From: Planctomycetota bacterium
GTDB lineage: Bacteria > Planctomycetota > UBA11346
Direction of reading: 5' to 3'
Assembly: GCA_003136555.1 (NCBI GenBank)
Contig: PLEW01000146.1
Span: forward strand, 20,905-61,761
DNA length: 40,857 nucleotides
This document shows, piece by piece, positions 1 to 9,218 of the stretch. The notes beneath the pieces are model-generated. The model was not told the DNA's origin, made no database searches, and was given only the letters and a program-made list of their open reading frames with translations. Position numbers and translations under genes: made by a program. Position 1 is the first letter of the stretch. Every line of letters starts with the position of its first letter.

Positions 1-3000
1 AGCCTGGCGCTGACGCGTCTCGAGCCCGCCAACGGCCGCAGCCAGGCCCGCCAGGTGTGGAGCGAGCTGGGCGTCGATCAGCCGATCGGCAACCTGGTGC
101 TGCTCAACGATCTGCTGCTGGGTGTCGGCCGCGAGCGCCTGGTCGCGCTCACCACCGCCGCGAGCTCGGCCGCCACGCTGCGCGTCGAGGTACCGCGCCG
201 CGCCAGCGATGCGCACATCGCCCTCACCGGCCTGGGCATCGGCCCCTTCGCCCCGCCCTTGGCCTTCCGCTGGCGCCTGGCGACCTCGGGCACGGTGAGC
301 TTCATCAGGCCGACCGGTGCCGATCCAGCCGAGCTCTACCTCGGCTTCGAGGACCGCCTGCTGCGCCTGGATGGCGACGGCACGCACATCATCTGGGATG
401 CGCCCATGCCGCCCGGCATGACGCGCTGCGAGGTCGCCGGCGGCCAGCTGGTGGCGACCTTCCCGCGCAGCATCATCGCCCTCGACCAGGGGACCGGGCG
501 CCTGCTGTGGACGCGTGCGCTCTCCTACGACGATGCCGGCTTCTTCCTCGACACCGACAACCGTGAGCGCCGCTTCGCCGAGGTGGTGGTCTCCCCGAGC
601 GTGCTGGCCTCGTGGCGGCCGGGCACCCGCCATGTCGAGATCATCGATGCGCACTCGGGCGCGCTCACCGCCCGGGTGGGCTTCCCCGGCGAGCTGCACT
701 GGGTGGGGCTCTCCGGCGACCAGGTGCTGGGGCTGCAGTCCAAGGGCGAGCGCACCTGGATCGAGGGGCGGCTGCTGACCACCGGCCAAGTGGGCTGGAC
801 CCAGGACCTCGCGCTGCGGGAGAAGAACTTCCGCCGCTTCGCCGGCGCGCTGTCGGCCGACCGCACCACCGCCTACCTGTGCTTCGAGAACAATGTCATC
901 GCCCTCGCCCTCGGCGAGCGCAAGCTGCTCTACAACGAGCCGATGCCGCTCGGCGAGAACGCCTCCCTCAACGTCGTCGACGGCCGGCTGGTCACCACCA
1001 GCCGCCGCAATGACGGCTGGTGGACCACCGCGGTGGATGCGGCGACCGGCAAGACCGTTCTCGATGCCGAATACCAGCACGGCTGGGGGTCCTCGCCGCT
1101 GACGCCTTACCGCCTGACCGCCGACCGCGCCATCAGCATCACCGACCAGCGGGTCAATGGCCATCAGGTGGTGATCTGCCGCGGCCTGGCCGAGGGCAAG
1201 GAGGTGTGGACCACCGATCTTGGCGACGGCTGGCGCCACCGCTGCGTCGGGGCCGAGATCAGCGGCCGCCAGCTCGTCCTCATCGAGCGCTCGGAAGAGG
1301 ACCTCAGGCTGCATTACCGCTGCCTGTCGATGGAGGACGGCCGACCCACCGGCGGCGGCATCCTGGCCGGCCTCGACGTCCGCCACCGCGAGGTGGCGAT
1401 GCCGACGGCGATGGTGGGCGGGCAGCTGGTGTTCAACGCCACCGATGGCGTGTGCGCGGTCGCCGGCCTGCCGGCGAGCACGGCCGGGCATGGCCCGCTC
1501 GAGGCCGCGATCACCAGCCTGGCGGCCTTGAACGGCCCCGACCGCGAGGGTGCGAGCGAGTTCCTGGCCATCCACCGGCCGGACCTGCGTCCGGCGCTCT
1601 ACACCCGCCAGCCGCTGCGCATCGATGGCCATCTCGAGGATTGGGCCGGGATCGACGCCATCGAGCTCAACGACGCGTTCTGCCTCCGCCGCGAGCCGGG
1701 CGGGAGCTGGAACGGACCGCAGGAGCTCTCCGCGCGCGTGCGGGTGGCCTGGGATCGCCGCTTCATCTACCTCGCCGCCGATACCACCGACGACCATTAC
1801 GATGCCCCGGCGCCGGGCGGCAGCCCGCTGGATGGCGACAGCCTGGTGGTCGGCATCGATCCCGATGGCAGCATCGGCGGCAACGAGGAGCGCCGGCCGC
1901 TGGTCTTCGCCATCTCGCTGTCGCCGCGCGACGGCAAGACGCACATCACCCAGCTCGCTGGACCCACCCTGCTGACGCATGAGAGCGCGGATGACAGCGA
2001 TGCCGGCGACACGCCCAAGGAGGGCGAGGATGACCGCGCCAGCGCGCGCATGGTGCGGCGCGCCCATGGCTGCACCTACGAAGTGGCGCTGCCCTGGGCG
2101 GCAGTGCGCACCAACCCCGCCGAGCGCCCGGGCTGGCGCACCACCATGGGCATCGGCGTGGCGCTGCTCGACTGGCAGGGTGGCCATCCGCGTGCGGCCC
2201 TCGAATGGGGCAATGGCCTGGTGCGCGGCATCTCGCCCAGCCGCTTCTCGCAGGTGGCCTTCGTCGATCTGACCCCCGAGCGCATCGCCAGCTACCGCAA
2301 GTTCATCGAGCTGATGCCGTCGCACGAGTTCGCCTGGCGCTTCGAGAGCCGCATCGCCGCCACCCATGTCGGCCTGGCGGGGGTGCCTGGCCGCATCGCC
2401 GAGATGGAGGGCTTCATCAAGGCCAATCCGGGCAGCGTCCACGCCACCCGCGCCCTGGCCGAGCTCGACCGCCTCTACCGCCTCGCGGGCGTGGAGCAGG
2501 CGTCGGACAAGGCCGGTCAGCTCGCCTCCGCCGCCGGGCTCGCCCCGCGCGCGATCGGCGATGCCGTCGGCCCCTCGAGCGTGAGCAAGGACCAGGGGCG
2601 GGCCCTGCGCCAGTGGGTCTACCTCGATCCCGCCCGCCCGGCGCAGGAGATCATGCTCCAGGTGCACAGCCCGACCGAGGGCTGGAACCATCGCGTCTAC
2701 TGGGGCTCTGACCTGATCGGCTTCGGCGAGCCCAACAGCACGCAGCGCTGGCCCCTGGGCGCCCTGCCGCAGCCCGGGCAGTGGGCGCAGCTGGTGATCC
2801 CGATCAGCTGCCTGGGCATCGACAACCAGCTGATCGACGCCCTCAGCTTCGTCGTCCACGACGGCACCGCCTACTGGGGCAGGAGCGAATTCGTCAGCGA
2901 TGGCAAGGTGCAGGTCCTCATCGACGGTGCGCTGCCGGCCAAGGCGTCGTTCGATCGCGGCGTCGAATGGAGCGACAAGGTGCAGCAGGATGGCAAGAAG

Positions 3001-4716
3001 AGCCATACCATCGGCTTCCAGGCCGGGGATGGCTCGGCGACTCTGCGCGACGGCTCGCTGAGCGTCGACCTGCGCTCCGCGCAGCCGCCCGCAGCACCGG
3101 ACATCAAGCAGCAGAAGACCTACGAGCAGGCGGCCAAGCTGATCGCCGACAGCGATGAGGCGCTCCCGCTGCTGGCCGATGCCGAAGGGCAGTTCAGGGA
3201 CCTGCAGGGCGATGCCCGGGTCGCGGCGATCCTGGCGATGGACAGGGACTTCCTCAAGGTCGACAGCTCCAACCCGCAGGCCGTCCACGTGCTGACCCGG
3301 ATCAGGCTGATGCTCGAGGACTGGAGCACCGAGAAGCCGCCGCCCAAGCGCGCCGCCGCAGTGGCGCGCTGCGAGGCGCTGATGGACGAGGCCAAGCTCG
3401 GGCGCGAGATCCGCCGGCAGTTCTATGGCCAGTTCAGCCCCGGGATCGCCGACTGGAAGGTGGTCGGCTGGTTCGATTCGCAGAAGGGGGCGCGGGCGCT
3501 GCTCGAGGTCCTGGCACCCGAGCGTGGCGACATCGACCTCGATGCGCACTACGCCAACCAGCGCGGCGATGATCTGCGTTGGCAGGATCAGCGCACCAGC
3601 TTCACCAATGACACCAATGTGCTCAAGGTGGTGGGCAACCGCCACCAGCGTGAGCACCTCCATCGCCCCATCGCCTATGCCTGCACCCGGGTCGAGGCGC
3701 CGGCCAATGCCGAGGCCATCCTGCTGATCGGCATCCGCGGCGATTGCCTGGTATGGGTCAACGGCAAGCGCGTCGGCGGGCAGCTGAGCGGGGAGCGCAA
3801 CTTCCAGCGCGATGCCTTCGCGGTGCCGTGCAAACTGGTCAAGGGCATCAACGAGATCCTGGTCAAGACCATCGCCGACGAGGGGGGGGCCCTGCTCAGC
3901 GTGCGCATCGCGGACCTGAACGGCAAGCCGATCGAGGGACTGCTCGCGCGCCTGCCGCCGGGCCTCCTGGGCGCCACCGCCCTGAGCGCCACCAGGCTCG
4001 AGGTCGCCTTCTCGGGACCGGTCGAGCGCGAGAGCGCCGAGGCCATCGCCAACTACGCCATCGATCATGACGTCGCCATCAGCGCGGCGACGCTGAGCAA
4101 GGACCATCGCGTGGTCACGCTCACCACCTCGGCCATCGACCTGAGCAACGACTACGTGCTGACCCTCGGCGGGGTGAAGAGCCCCACCGGCACGCCGCTG
4201 CGCGATGGCGTGCGCCTGCACTACCATCTCCAGCCCGGCGATGTCGGCACCGGGCTGAAGGCGGAATTCTACGAAGGGCGCGAGTTCAAGGACCTGCTCG
4301 CGACGCGCCTGGATGAGACCATCGATTTCGACTGGGCCGAAGGCGAACCCCCCGATCCCGCGGTGCATGCCTACAACTTCTGCGTGCGCTGGAGCGGCCA
4401 GCTGCTGCCGCGCTACAGCGACAGCTACACCATCACCACGGTCTCGGATGACGGCATCCGCCTCTCCATCGATGGCAAGAAGGTGATCGACAACTGGACC
4501 GACCATGGCCCGACCGAGGATTCCGGCACGGTGACCCTGGAGTCGGGCAAGCGCTATGACATCCTGATCGAGTACTTCCAGGGCGGCTCGACCGCCTGCG
4601 CCAAGCTGCTGTGGTCGAGCTCCAAGCAGGCGCAGGAGATCATCCCCGCCAGCCAGCTGTTCCCCCCCGCCGGCGCAGCCGCCCCCCCGGCATCGCCCGC
4701 CGGCAAGAAGAAGTGA
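1..4716 (+). CDS. Giant PQQ-propeller / CBM9 / PA14 protein (5' end outside window)
   Basis: The frame is open from the first base, so the true start lies left of the window; 1571 residues are visible. Counting from the GTG at 55, residues 1-490 show PQQ-type beta-propeller blades (for example LDQGTGRLLW and AVDAATGKTV). About 520-740 resembles a CBM9 carbohydrate-binding domain (LRIDGHLEDW). About 745-815 is a helical, TPR-like stretch. About 850-950 and 1205-1290 look like beta-sandwich domains. About 1303-1395 resembles an Ig-like Big_5 domain (LEVAFSGPVE). About 1400-1530 is a PA14 domain with the typical VSDDGIRLSIDG core. The tail is Pro/Ala-rich and ends in KKK. The architecture suggests a secreted or surface protein that binds glycans; no catalytic domain was recognised. 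A run of eight Gs (3882-3889) lies in the coding frame. The domain assignments are by eye; the substrate is unknown. Confidence 0.85.
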   Translation, partial: SLALTRLEPANGRSQARQVWSELGVDQPIGNLVLLNDLLLGVGRERLVALTTAASSAATLRVEVPRRASDAHIALTGLGIGPFAPPLAFRWRLATSGTVSFIRPTGADPAELYLGFEDRLLRLDGDGTHIIWDAPMPPGMTRCEVAGGQLVATFPRSIIALDQGTGRLLWTRALSYDDAGFFLDTDNRERRFAEVVVSPSVLASWRPGTRHVEIIDAHSGALTARVGFPGELHWVGLSGDQVLGLQSKGERTWIEGRLLTTGQVGWTQDLALREKNFRRFAGALSADRTTAYLCFENNVIALALGERKLLYNEPMPLGENASLNVVDGRLVTTSRRNDGWWTTAVDAATGKTVLDAEYQHGWGSSPLTPYRLTADRAISITDQRVNGHQVVICRGLAEGKEVWTTDLGDGWRHRCVGAEISGRQLVLIERSEEDLRLHYRCLSMEDGRPTGGGILAGLDVRHREVAMPTAMVGGQLVFNATDGVCAVAGLPASTAGHGPLEAAITSLAALNGPDREGASEFLAIHRPDLRPALYTRQPLRIDGHLEDWAGIDAIELNDAFCLRREPGGSWNGPQELSARVRVAWDRRFIYLAADTTDDHYDAPAPGGSPLDGDSLVVGIDPDGSIGGNEERRPLVFAISLSPRDGKTHITQLAGPTLLTHESADDSDAGDTPKEGEDDRASARMVRRAHGCTYEVALPWAAVRTNPAERPGWRTTMGIGVALLDWQGGHPRAALEWGNGLVRGISPSRFSQVAFVDLTPERIASYRKFIELMPSHEFAWRFESRIAATHVGLAGVPGRIAEMEGFIKANPGSVHATRALAELDRLYRLAGVEQASDKAGQLASAAGLAPRAIGDAVGPSSVSKDQGRALRQWVYLDPARPAQEIMLQVHSPTEGWNHRVYWGSDLIGFGEPNSTQRWPLGALPQPGQWAQLVIPISCLGIDNQLIDALSFVVHDGTAYWGRSEFVSDGKVQVLIDGALPAKASFDRGVEWSDKVQQDGKKSHTIGFQAGDGSATLRDGSLSVDLRSAQPPAAPDIKQQKTYEQAAKLIADSDEALPLLADAEGQFRDLQGDARVAAILAMDRDFLKVDSSNPQAVHVLTRIRLMLEDWSTEKPPPKRAAAVARCEALMDEAKLGREIRRQFYGQFSPGIADWKVVGWFDSQKGARALLEVLAPERGDIDLDAHYANQRGDDLRWQDQRTSFTNDTNVLKVVGNRHQREHLHRPIAYACTRVEAPANAEAILLIGIRGDCLVWVNGKRVGGQLSGERNFQRDAFAVPCKLVKGINEILVKTIADEGGALLSVRIADLNGKPIEGLLARLPPGLLGATALSATRLEVAFSGPVERESAEAIANYAIDHDVAISAATLSKDHRVVTLTTSAIDLSNDYVLTLGGVKSPTGTPLRDGVRLHYHLQPGDVGTGLKAEFYEGREFKDLLATRLDETIDFDWAEGEPPDPAVHAYNFCVRWSGQLLPRYSDSYTITTVSDDGIRLSIDGKKVIDNWTDHGPTEDSGTVTLESGKRYDILIEYFQGGSTACAKLLWSSSKQAQEIIPASQLFPPAGAAAPPASPAGKKK

Positions 4717-4748
4717 TTGCGCACCCGCGCGCAGGGCGCCTGGGCGCC

Positions 4749-5426
4749 ATGCATCGCTGGCTGCTGGCGCTCCTCGGCCTGGGGCTGCTGGCCGCCGCCA
4801 GCGTCTCCCTGTGCTGGCCGTGGCGCGGGCACGAGCAGCCGGCACGTGCGCCTGGTCTCGCCAGCCGTCCGCCGGACCAGCCGCCGCCCCCGCCGCCCCC
4901 AGGCGCCACGCACGCGCGCCAGGAGACCGCCGCCGCGGCACGCACCGCAGAGCTGCCCAGCGGGCGCTGGATCCGCGGCATCAGCTGCGCCGGGCCATCG
5001 ATATCCATCCATGGGCATGTCTGGCTCTCCCCCGCCGAAGCCGATGCGCAAGGGCTGCGACTGGGCGCTGCCGGCATCGCGCCGGGCCTCCCCGCCACCG
5101 GCCTGGATGCGGGGCTGGATGCGGGCATGGATGCGCTGCTGCGTTCCGGTGTCGCAGGGGTGGACGGGACGGTGCGCGTGACCATGCCGCTGCCGTCCGG
5201 TCGCTACCTGCTCTACCTGTGGCTGTCCAGCCCGCAGCAGCTGAGCATCAACCGGCTGCAGCTGCACGCCAGGGCGGTTGCGCTCGCCCCACAGGTGGCT
5301 GCCGCCGGCGAGCAGTGGTGCTGCCTGGGGCCGGTGCCGGTCATCAGTGAGCAGGGTGCCATCGACCTGGTGCTCGGCGGCATGGGGCGCGCGGTGCTGT
5401 GCGGCCTGGCGGTGACCGCGCCCTGA
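4749..5426 (+). CDS. Small anchored protein with malectin-like domain
   Basis: This is a 225-residue protein starting 32 bases after the preceding stop codon. The ATG at 4749 was chosen because it opens directly into a hydrophobic segment (residues 2-20), which is a signal anchor or signal peptide. A Pro-rich linker with seven consecutive prolines follows. The C-terminal ~150 residues read like a malectin or galactose-binding-like fold: an opening 'G(I)SCAGPSISIHGHVW' type strand, a middle strand 'MPLPSGRYLLYLWL' and a closing 'AVLCGLAV'. This is the pattern of domains that bind carbohydrate. A 12-base unit is repeated three times (5104-5139), giving GLDAGLDAGMDA. With the preceding PA14/CBM9 protein it may form a cell-surface glycan-binding pair; that is inference. 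No Shine-Dalgarno sequence is evident. Confidence 0.6.
   Translation: MHRWLLALLGLGLLAAASVSLCWPWRGHEQPARAPGLASRPPDQPPPPPPPGATHARQETAAAARTAELPSGRWIRGISCAGPSISIHGHVWLSPAEADAQGLRLGAAGIAPGLPATGLDAGLDAGMDALLRSGVAGVDGTVRVTMPLPSGRYLLYLWLSSPQQLSINRLQLHARAVALAPQVAAAGEQWCCLGPVPVISEQGAIDLVLGGMGRAVLCGLAVTAP
5104..5139 (+). repeat. 12-bp in-frame tandem repeat, three copies
   Basis: Three consecutive 12-base units (CTGGATGCGGGG, CTGGATGCGGGC, ATGGATGCGCTG) encode a repeated LDAG/MDAL motif inside the malectin-like protein. Being a multiple of three, changes in copy number would keep the reading frame. Confidence 0.7.
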
Positions 5427-5580
5427 TGGTCCCTGCCTGCGGCCGCGTGCGCCGGGGCGCGCAGCGTGGACGATGTGCATGCCATGGGCGACCATGCACG
5501 CCGGGTCGCGGCTGGCGTGGGCGGCATGGGGGCCTACACTCCCGACCGCCAGCTCCCATGAGGACGGACCCGCAGCCGCC

Positions 5581-6051
5581 ATGCTCTACGATTACCTGCT
5601 GCCCTATGTGGTCGACCTGGCACCCTCGAACAAGGGCACCTGGTTCCGCAAGCTCGAGCACAGCCGCATCCTCGAGGCCGAGGCCCGCCTGGGCTATACC
5701 TTCCCCCGCCAGGTGCGCTCATTCTACGAGGAGATCGGCTTCGGCTGCCTGCGCAGCGGCAAGGCGGACCCGCTCGATGAGCGCTGGCGCGGCATCGCCA
5801 ACCGCTTCCTCCATCCGATGACCGTGGCCGCACTCAACCTGGGCGAGGCCGAGATCAACCCCGATCCCCCGCTGCGCAAGAACGAGTGGCCGATCTTCGA
5901 GGGCGCCGAGGGCGACTACCTGATCGTCGACCCCTTCGCCGGCGAGCCGAACGCGATCTATACCCGCTACAAGATCCGCAAGGTGGAGACCGACTTCGCC
6001 GCCTTCGTCCGCCGGCTGTTCCATGAGGACGTCGCATTCTATTCGCGCTGA
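5581..6051 (+). CDS. SMI1/KNR4 (SUKH) family protein
   Basis: This 156-residue protein matches the SUKH pattern. An early helix 'ILEAEARLGYTFPRQVRSFYEEIGFG' type segment (about residues 26-50) is followed by a strand-rich body with 'WPIFEGAEGDYLIVDP' and a closing helix 'FAAFVRRLFHED'. The ATG at 5581 was chosen because homology begins directly after it; the frame is open 36 codons further up but that part does not look coding. SUKH proteins are often immunity proteins against secreted nuclease toxins, or general housekeeping regulators. No toxin gene is next to it here, so a specific role cannot be assigned. It stands alone between the surface-protein pair and the GluQ-RS gene. Confidence 0.75.
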   Translation: MLYDYLLPYVVDLAPSNKGTWFRKLEHSRILEAEARLGYTFPRQVRSFYEEIGFGCLRSGKADPLDERWRGIANRFLHPMTVAALNLGEAEINPDPPLRKNEWPIFEGAEGDYLIVDPFAGEPNAIYTRYKIRKVETDFAAFVRRLFHEDVAFYSR

Positions 6052-6129
6052 GGCCACCGTCATCCATGCCCCACCTGAGCCGACAGGGACGTCGCACCTG
6101 CGCCACCCCCCAACCCGGTCCGGCGTGAC

Positions 6130-7053
6130 ATGAGCGGACGCTTCGCCCCCTCCACAACCGGCCCGGCGCATCCGGGCACCCTGCTCGCGGCGCTGCTGTG
6201 CTGGCTCGACGCCCGCAGCCGGGGAGAGCGGGTGATCCTGCGCCTGGAGGACCTCGACCGCGCGCGCTGCACCCCGGAGCACGCGGCGGCGATGCGCGCC
6301 GACCTCGCCTGGTTCGGCCTGGACTGGGACGCCATCGAGGAGCAGCATGAGACCGCCGATGCCCATGCGGCGGCGCTCGATCGCCTGGCGGAGCTGGGCG
6401 TCCTCTACGGCTGCCCGGCCACCCGCGGGGACCTGGCCCTGATCGGGCGCCTGGCGCCGGATGGCGCCCATGCCTACGACAACCGCAGCCGCGACCGCGG
6501 CCTGCCGGCCGGCGGCTGGCGCGCCAGCCGCCTGGCGCTGCGCGTCCGGCTCCCGGACCGGGTGGTGGCGCCGCATGATGAAGGGGGGCGGGATCTCGCC
6601 TGCGATCCCGCCGCGGTCTTCGGCGATCCGGTGGTGCGCCGTCGTGATGGCGAGGTGACCTACCAGCTGGCGGTGGTGGTGGACGATGGCCGCTCCGGCA
6701 TCGATCGCGTGGTGCGCGGCCGCGACATCGCCCCCAGCACCGCCACCCAGATGGCGTTGCAGCAGCTCCTCGGCCTGCCCACCCCGAGCTACCGCCATCA
6801 CCTGCTGCTGCTCGAAGAGCGCGGCGCCAAGCTGGCCAAGCTGCATGGCGCCGTCGGCGCGGCCGAGCTGCGTCAGCACTACGATGCGCGCACCTTGTGC
6901 GGGGTGCTCGCCGGCATCGCCGGACTCAGGCCGGATGCCAGCCCCTGCAGCCCGCAGGAGCTGATGCGCGGATTCTCCTGGCAGCAGGTGCGCCCGGACG
7001 ACGTGGTGGTGCGCTGGACCGGGCGCCGGCTGACCTGGGATGGCCAGCCATGA
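6130..7053 (+). CDS. gluQ: GluQ-RS-like (glutamyl-queuosine tRNA(Asp) synthetase family)
   Basis: This 307-residue protein is the length of GluQ-RS, a free-standing relative of the glutamyl-tRNA synthetase catalytic core that glutamylates queuosine-34 of tRNA(Asp). The HIGH-type signature is at residues 11-17 (GPAHPGT), with '[10 protein letters not shown]' at 38-46 and 'YQLAVVVDD' at 178-186. The KMSKS counterpart is KLAK at 234-237, with Ala where Ser is usual. The family zinc site also looks degenerate: Cys95 is kept, but the CxC partner is Ala97 and the later Tyr-x-x-x-Cys position is Ser120. It overlaps the next gene by ATGA at 7050-7053, suggesting translational coupling. Family assignment is firm; full catalytic activity is less so. 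Confidence 0.85.
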   Translation: MSGRFAPSTTGPAHPGTLLAALLCWLDARSRGERVILRLEDLDRARCTPEHAAAMRADLAWFGLDWDAIEEQHETADAHAAALDRLAELGVLYGCPATRGDLALIGRLAPDGAHAYDNRSRDRGLPAGGWRASRLALRVRLPDRVVAPHDEGGRDLACDPAAVFGDPVVRRRDGEVTYQLAVVVDDGRSGIDRVVRGRDIAPSTATQMALQQLLGLPTPSYRHHLLLLEERGAKLAKLHGAVGAAELRQHYDARTLCGVLAGIAGLRPDASPCSPQELMRGFSWQQVRPDDVVVRWTGRRLTWDGQP

Positions 7054-7940
7054 GCCGCGCGGCGGGACGCAGCTGGCTGACGCCCAGCGCACCGGCGGCG
7101 CTCGCGGTGCTGCGCCTGCGGCTGCCGGCAGGGCAGCTGCAGGCGGTGCTCGACCGGCCCCTGCCGGCAGCGGGACGAGCCGGCGTGGCCCGCCTGCAGG
7201 ATGCCAGAGGCGGCTTGGTGGACGACGTGGTGGCCATCCGCGTGGCGGAGGACGAGCTGGAGATCATCGCCCATGGCGGACCGGGCATCCGCGCAGCCAT
7301 CGATGCCGCGCTGGATGCCCATGGCGCCGCGCACAGCCTCCCGCCTGATGCGGGCGATGGCCGCTGGCGCCAGCTGGCCGCGGCCTCCAGCCCGGCGGCG
7401 GTGCGCTGGCTGCTGACCGGGTCCGCCGGCGCGGCGCCCTTTCCGCCAGCCTTCCTCACCCGCCCGGCGGTGGTGCTGATCACCGGTCCGGCGAACGCCG
7501 GCAAGAGCACCCTGCTCAATGCCTGGTGCGGCTGGGGCCGGGCGCTGATCAGCGAACAGCCGGGGACCACGCGGGACCTGGTGGAGGCCGAGACGGTGGT
7601 GGCGGGCTGGCGCCTGCGCCTGGTCGACTCCGCCGGCATGCGTCCGACTGCCGATGTGCTCGAGCAGGCGGGACAGGAGCTGGTGGAGGGTGCCCGCCAG
7701 CGGGCCGATGTGGTGCTCTGCCTGGTGCCTCCCGGGCCGCCGGTCGGCGCCAGGCCCGGTGATCTGCTGGTCGATGCCAAGGCTGATCTGCAGGATGGCC
7801 CGGGAGCGGCCGCCGCTGGCCGGCTGCGCTGGTCGGCGCTCGGTCTGCCCGGCCGGACCAGGGCCGAGCTGCTCGCCGAACTGGGTGCCGCGGTGCTGGC
7901 ACGGCTGCGCCTGCCGCCCGGCGGCGGCGCACCGGCCTAG
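7050..7940 (+). CDS. Reduced MnmE-like GTPase
   Basis: This is a 296-residue protein. MnmE proteins are about 450 residues and, with MnmG, modify U34 of certain tRNAs. Residues 50-90 retain the TrmE_N hallmark '[12 protein letters not shown]'. The GTPase domain has G1 GPANAGKST (146-154), keeping the MnmE-type Asn149, then GTTRD (172-176), DSAG (193-196) and WSAL (261-264). The G4 motif is AKAD (243-246) instead of NKxD. Only about 45 residues separate the N-terminal and G domains, and the C-terminal helical part with the catalytic Cys-containing end of MnmE is absent. The start at 7050 overlaps the gluQ stop (ATGA). Its stop overlaps the convergent hisH stop by four bases. It could be a minimal MnmE or a GTPase with another role. 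Confidence 0.75.
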   Translation: MSRAAGRSWLTPSAPAALAVLRLRLPAGQLQAVLDRPLPAAGRAGVARLQDARGGLVDDVVAIRVAEDELEIIAHGGPGIRAAIDAALDAHGAAHSLPPDAGDGRWRQLAAASSPAAVRWLLTGSAGAAPFPPAFLTRPAVVLITGPANAGKSTLLNAWCGWGRALISEQPGTTRDLVEAETVVAGWRLRLVDSAGMRPTADVLEQAGQELVEGARQRADVVLCLVPPGPPVGARPGDLLVDAKADLQDGPGAAAAGRLRWSALGLPGRTRAELLAELGAAVLARLRLPPGGGAPA

Positions 7941-8548
7941 CTCTGACGCAGGAAGTTGTCCAGCAGCCGCAGCCCGGCTGGGCCGCTCTTCTCGGGATGG
8001 AACTGCACCGCCGCGAGCGCGCCCCGGCGCACCCCGGCGCAGAACGGAATGCCATGATCGCTGGTGGCGATCTGCGCCACCTGCGCGGCGGGGTCGCAGT
8101 AATAGCTGTGGACGAAATAGAAGGCGGTGCCGGTGGCGATGCCGTCCCACAGCGGGTCGGGTGCGAGGAGTACCGGATTCCAGCCCATATGCGGCACCTT
8201 GATCGTGGCGTCATCCGGGCGGAAGCGCCGCACCGTCCCGGGCAGCACGCCCAGGCAGTCGACGCCGCCGTCCTCCTCGCTGCGGTCGAAGAGCAGCTGC
8301 ATGCCCACGCAGATGCACAACAGCGGCGTGCCCGAGCGCACGATGGTGCGCAAAGCGCAATCCAGCCCTGCCTTGCGCAGGTTGGCCATGCAGCTGCCGG
8401 CCGCGCCGACGCCCGGGAAGATCACCTTGTCGGCGCGCGCCAGCTCCGCGGCATCGCTGGTCACCTGCGAGGGATGGCCGAGATGGCTGAGCGCCTGCTG
8501 CACCGAGGTGAGATTGCCGGCTTGGTAGTCGAGAATGGCGATGCGCAT
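7937..8548 (-). CDS. hisH: Imidazole glycerol phosphate synthase, glutamine amidotransferase subunit HisH
   Basis: This 203-residue class-I glutamine amidotransferase releases ammonia from glutamine for HisF in histidine synthesis. It begins MRIAILDYQAGNL and contains the oxyanion-strand 'PGVGAAGSCMANL' (45-57). The nucleophile is Cys80 in CVGMQLLF, and the His184/Glu186 pair lies in QFHPEKSG. The length is normal. The start at 8548 is where family homology begins, although the frame is open further upstream. hisF and hisA are not in the window. It converges with the MnmE-like gene with a 4-base overlap (7937-7940). It is divergent from the cupin-like lipoprotein gene, with a 145-base control region between them. 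Confidence 0.95.
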   Translation of the reverse strand: MRIAILDYQAGNLTSVQQALSHLGHPSQVTSDAAELARADKVIFPGVGAAGSCMANLRKAGLDCALRTIVRSGTPLLCICVGMQLLFDRSEEDGGVDCLGVLPGTVRRFRPDDATIKVPHMGWNPVLLAPDPLWDGIATGTAFYFVHSYYCDPAAQVAQIATSDHGIPFCAGVRRGALAAVQFHPEKSGPAGLRLLDNFLRQS

Positions 8549-8651
8549 GCCGATAGCGTAAATGACCGAAATGGAAATGGAAAGGACCAGGAGCCGGCCC
8601 GCCACCCTCGCGGCCCCCACCCATGGCAGGCGGGTGAGCTGCCGGGACAGC

Positions 8652-8682
8652 GGCCAGTGGTTTTGCTGTTGTCGCACTGGCC
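8652..8682. promoter_or_regulatory. 8-bp inverted repeat upstream of the cupin lipoprotein
   Basis: GGCCAGTG (8652-8659) and CACTGGCC (8675-8682) form a perfect inverted repeat with 15 bases between the arms. It ends 11 bases before the ATG of the cupin-like lipoprotein, in the hisH/lipoprotein divergent region. The same octamer GGCCAGTG recurs at 10351-10358 before the MerR gene. It could be an operator or a leader hairpin; no protein is assigned. Confidence 0.5.
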
Positions 8683-8693
8683 AACCGCCGACC

Positions 8694-9146
8694 ATGCGCG
8701 TCATGTCCTTGATCCGACGAGCAGGTCTGATGGCGGCGGCAGTCCTCCTGGCCAGCTGCAGCGAACTGCGGCCGACCATCATCACCCCCGAGCTCGAGGA
8801 CTACCGCGTCGAGTGGACGCCCCAGGAGCAGGCCCAGCAGCTCGCCACCCGCCTGCTGCACTCGCAAGCGGGCACCAGCACCCACGCCCTGCGCCTGGCG
8901 GGGACGATGGATTCTCGCGTCCATGATCAGCATGATCTGACGGTGGTGGTGCTGGCAGGCACCTCCTACGCCAGGCTGGGGGGCAAGTTCCACCACCTGA
9001 CGCCGGGGGACATCGTGGAGATCCCCCGCGGCAGCATCTATTACTTCGAGAACAACGGGCCGCAGGCGAGCGAATACTACGAGATCTTCTATCCGCCCTA
9101 TGACGGCAAGGACATGCGCAGCATCAAGGAGGGTTCCTCGCAATAG
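8694..9146 (+). CDS. Cupin-like lipoprotein
   Basis: This 150-residue protein begins with basic residues and a hydrophobic stretch ending in a lipobox (LLAS followed by Cys), so it should be lipid-anchored on the outer side of the inner membrane or in the outer membrane. The body is a single cupin-like beta barrel: 'DLTVVVLAGTSYARLGG', then 'LTPGDIVEIPRGSIYYFENN' in the position of cupin motif 2. The usual metal-binding His of motif 2 is Tyr here, so metal binding is doubtful. The ATG at 8694 or the one at 8703 both fit; 8694 is given. It lies 72 bases upstream of the FAD oxidoreductase gene on the same strand and may be cotranscribed with it. The substrate is unknown. Confidence 0.7.
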   Translation: MRVMSLIRRAGLMAAAVLLASCSELRPTIITPELEDYRVEWTPQEQAQQLATRLLHSQAGTSTHALRLAGTMDSRVHDQHDLTVVVLAGTSYARLGGKFHHLTPGDIVEIPRGSIYYFENNGPQASEYYEIFYPPYDGKDMRSIKEGSSQ

Positions 9147-9218
9147 CCCACCCGGCCAGGCGGGTCCTCAGGGTTCCCTTATGCGCAGGCCTGGCGATCA
9201 TGCGCGCCGGGAGGGCTC

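Noticed and set aside
3882-3889. Run of eight Gs as a programmed or phase-variable frameshift site
   Set aside because: The frame continues normally through Gly-Gly with recognisable domains on both sides; nothing indicates frameshifting.
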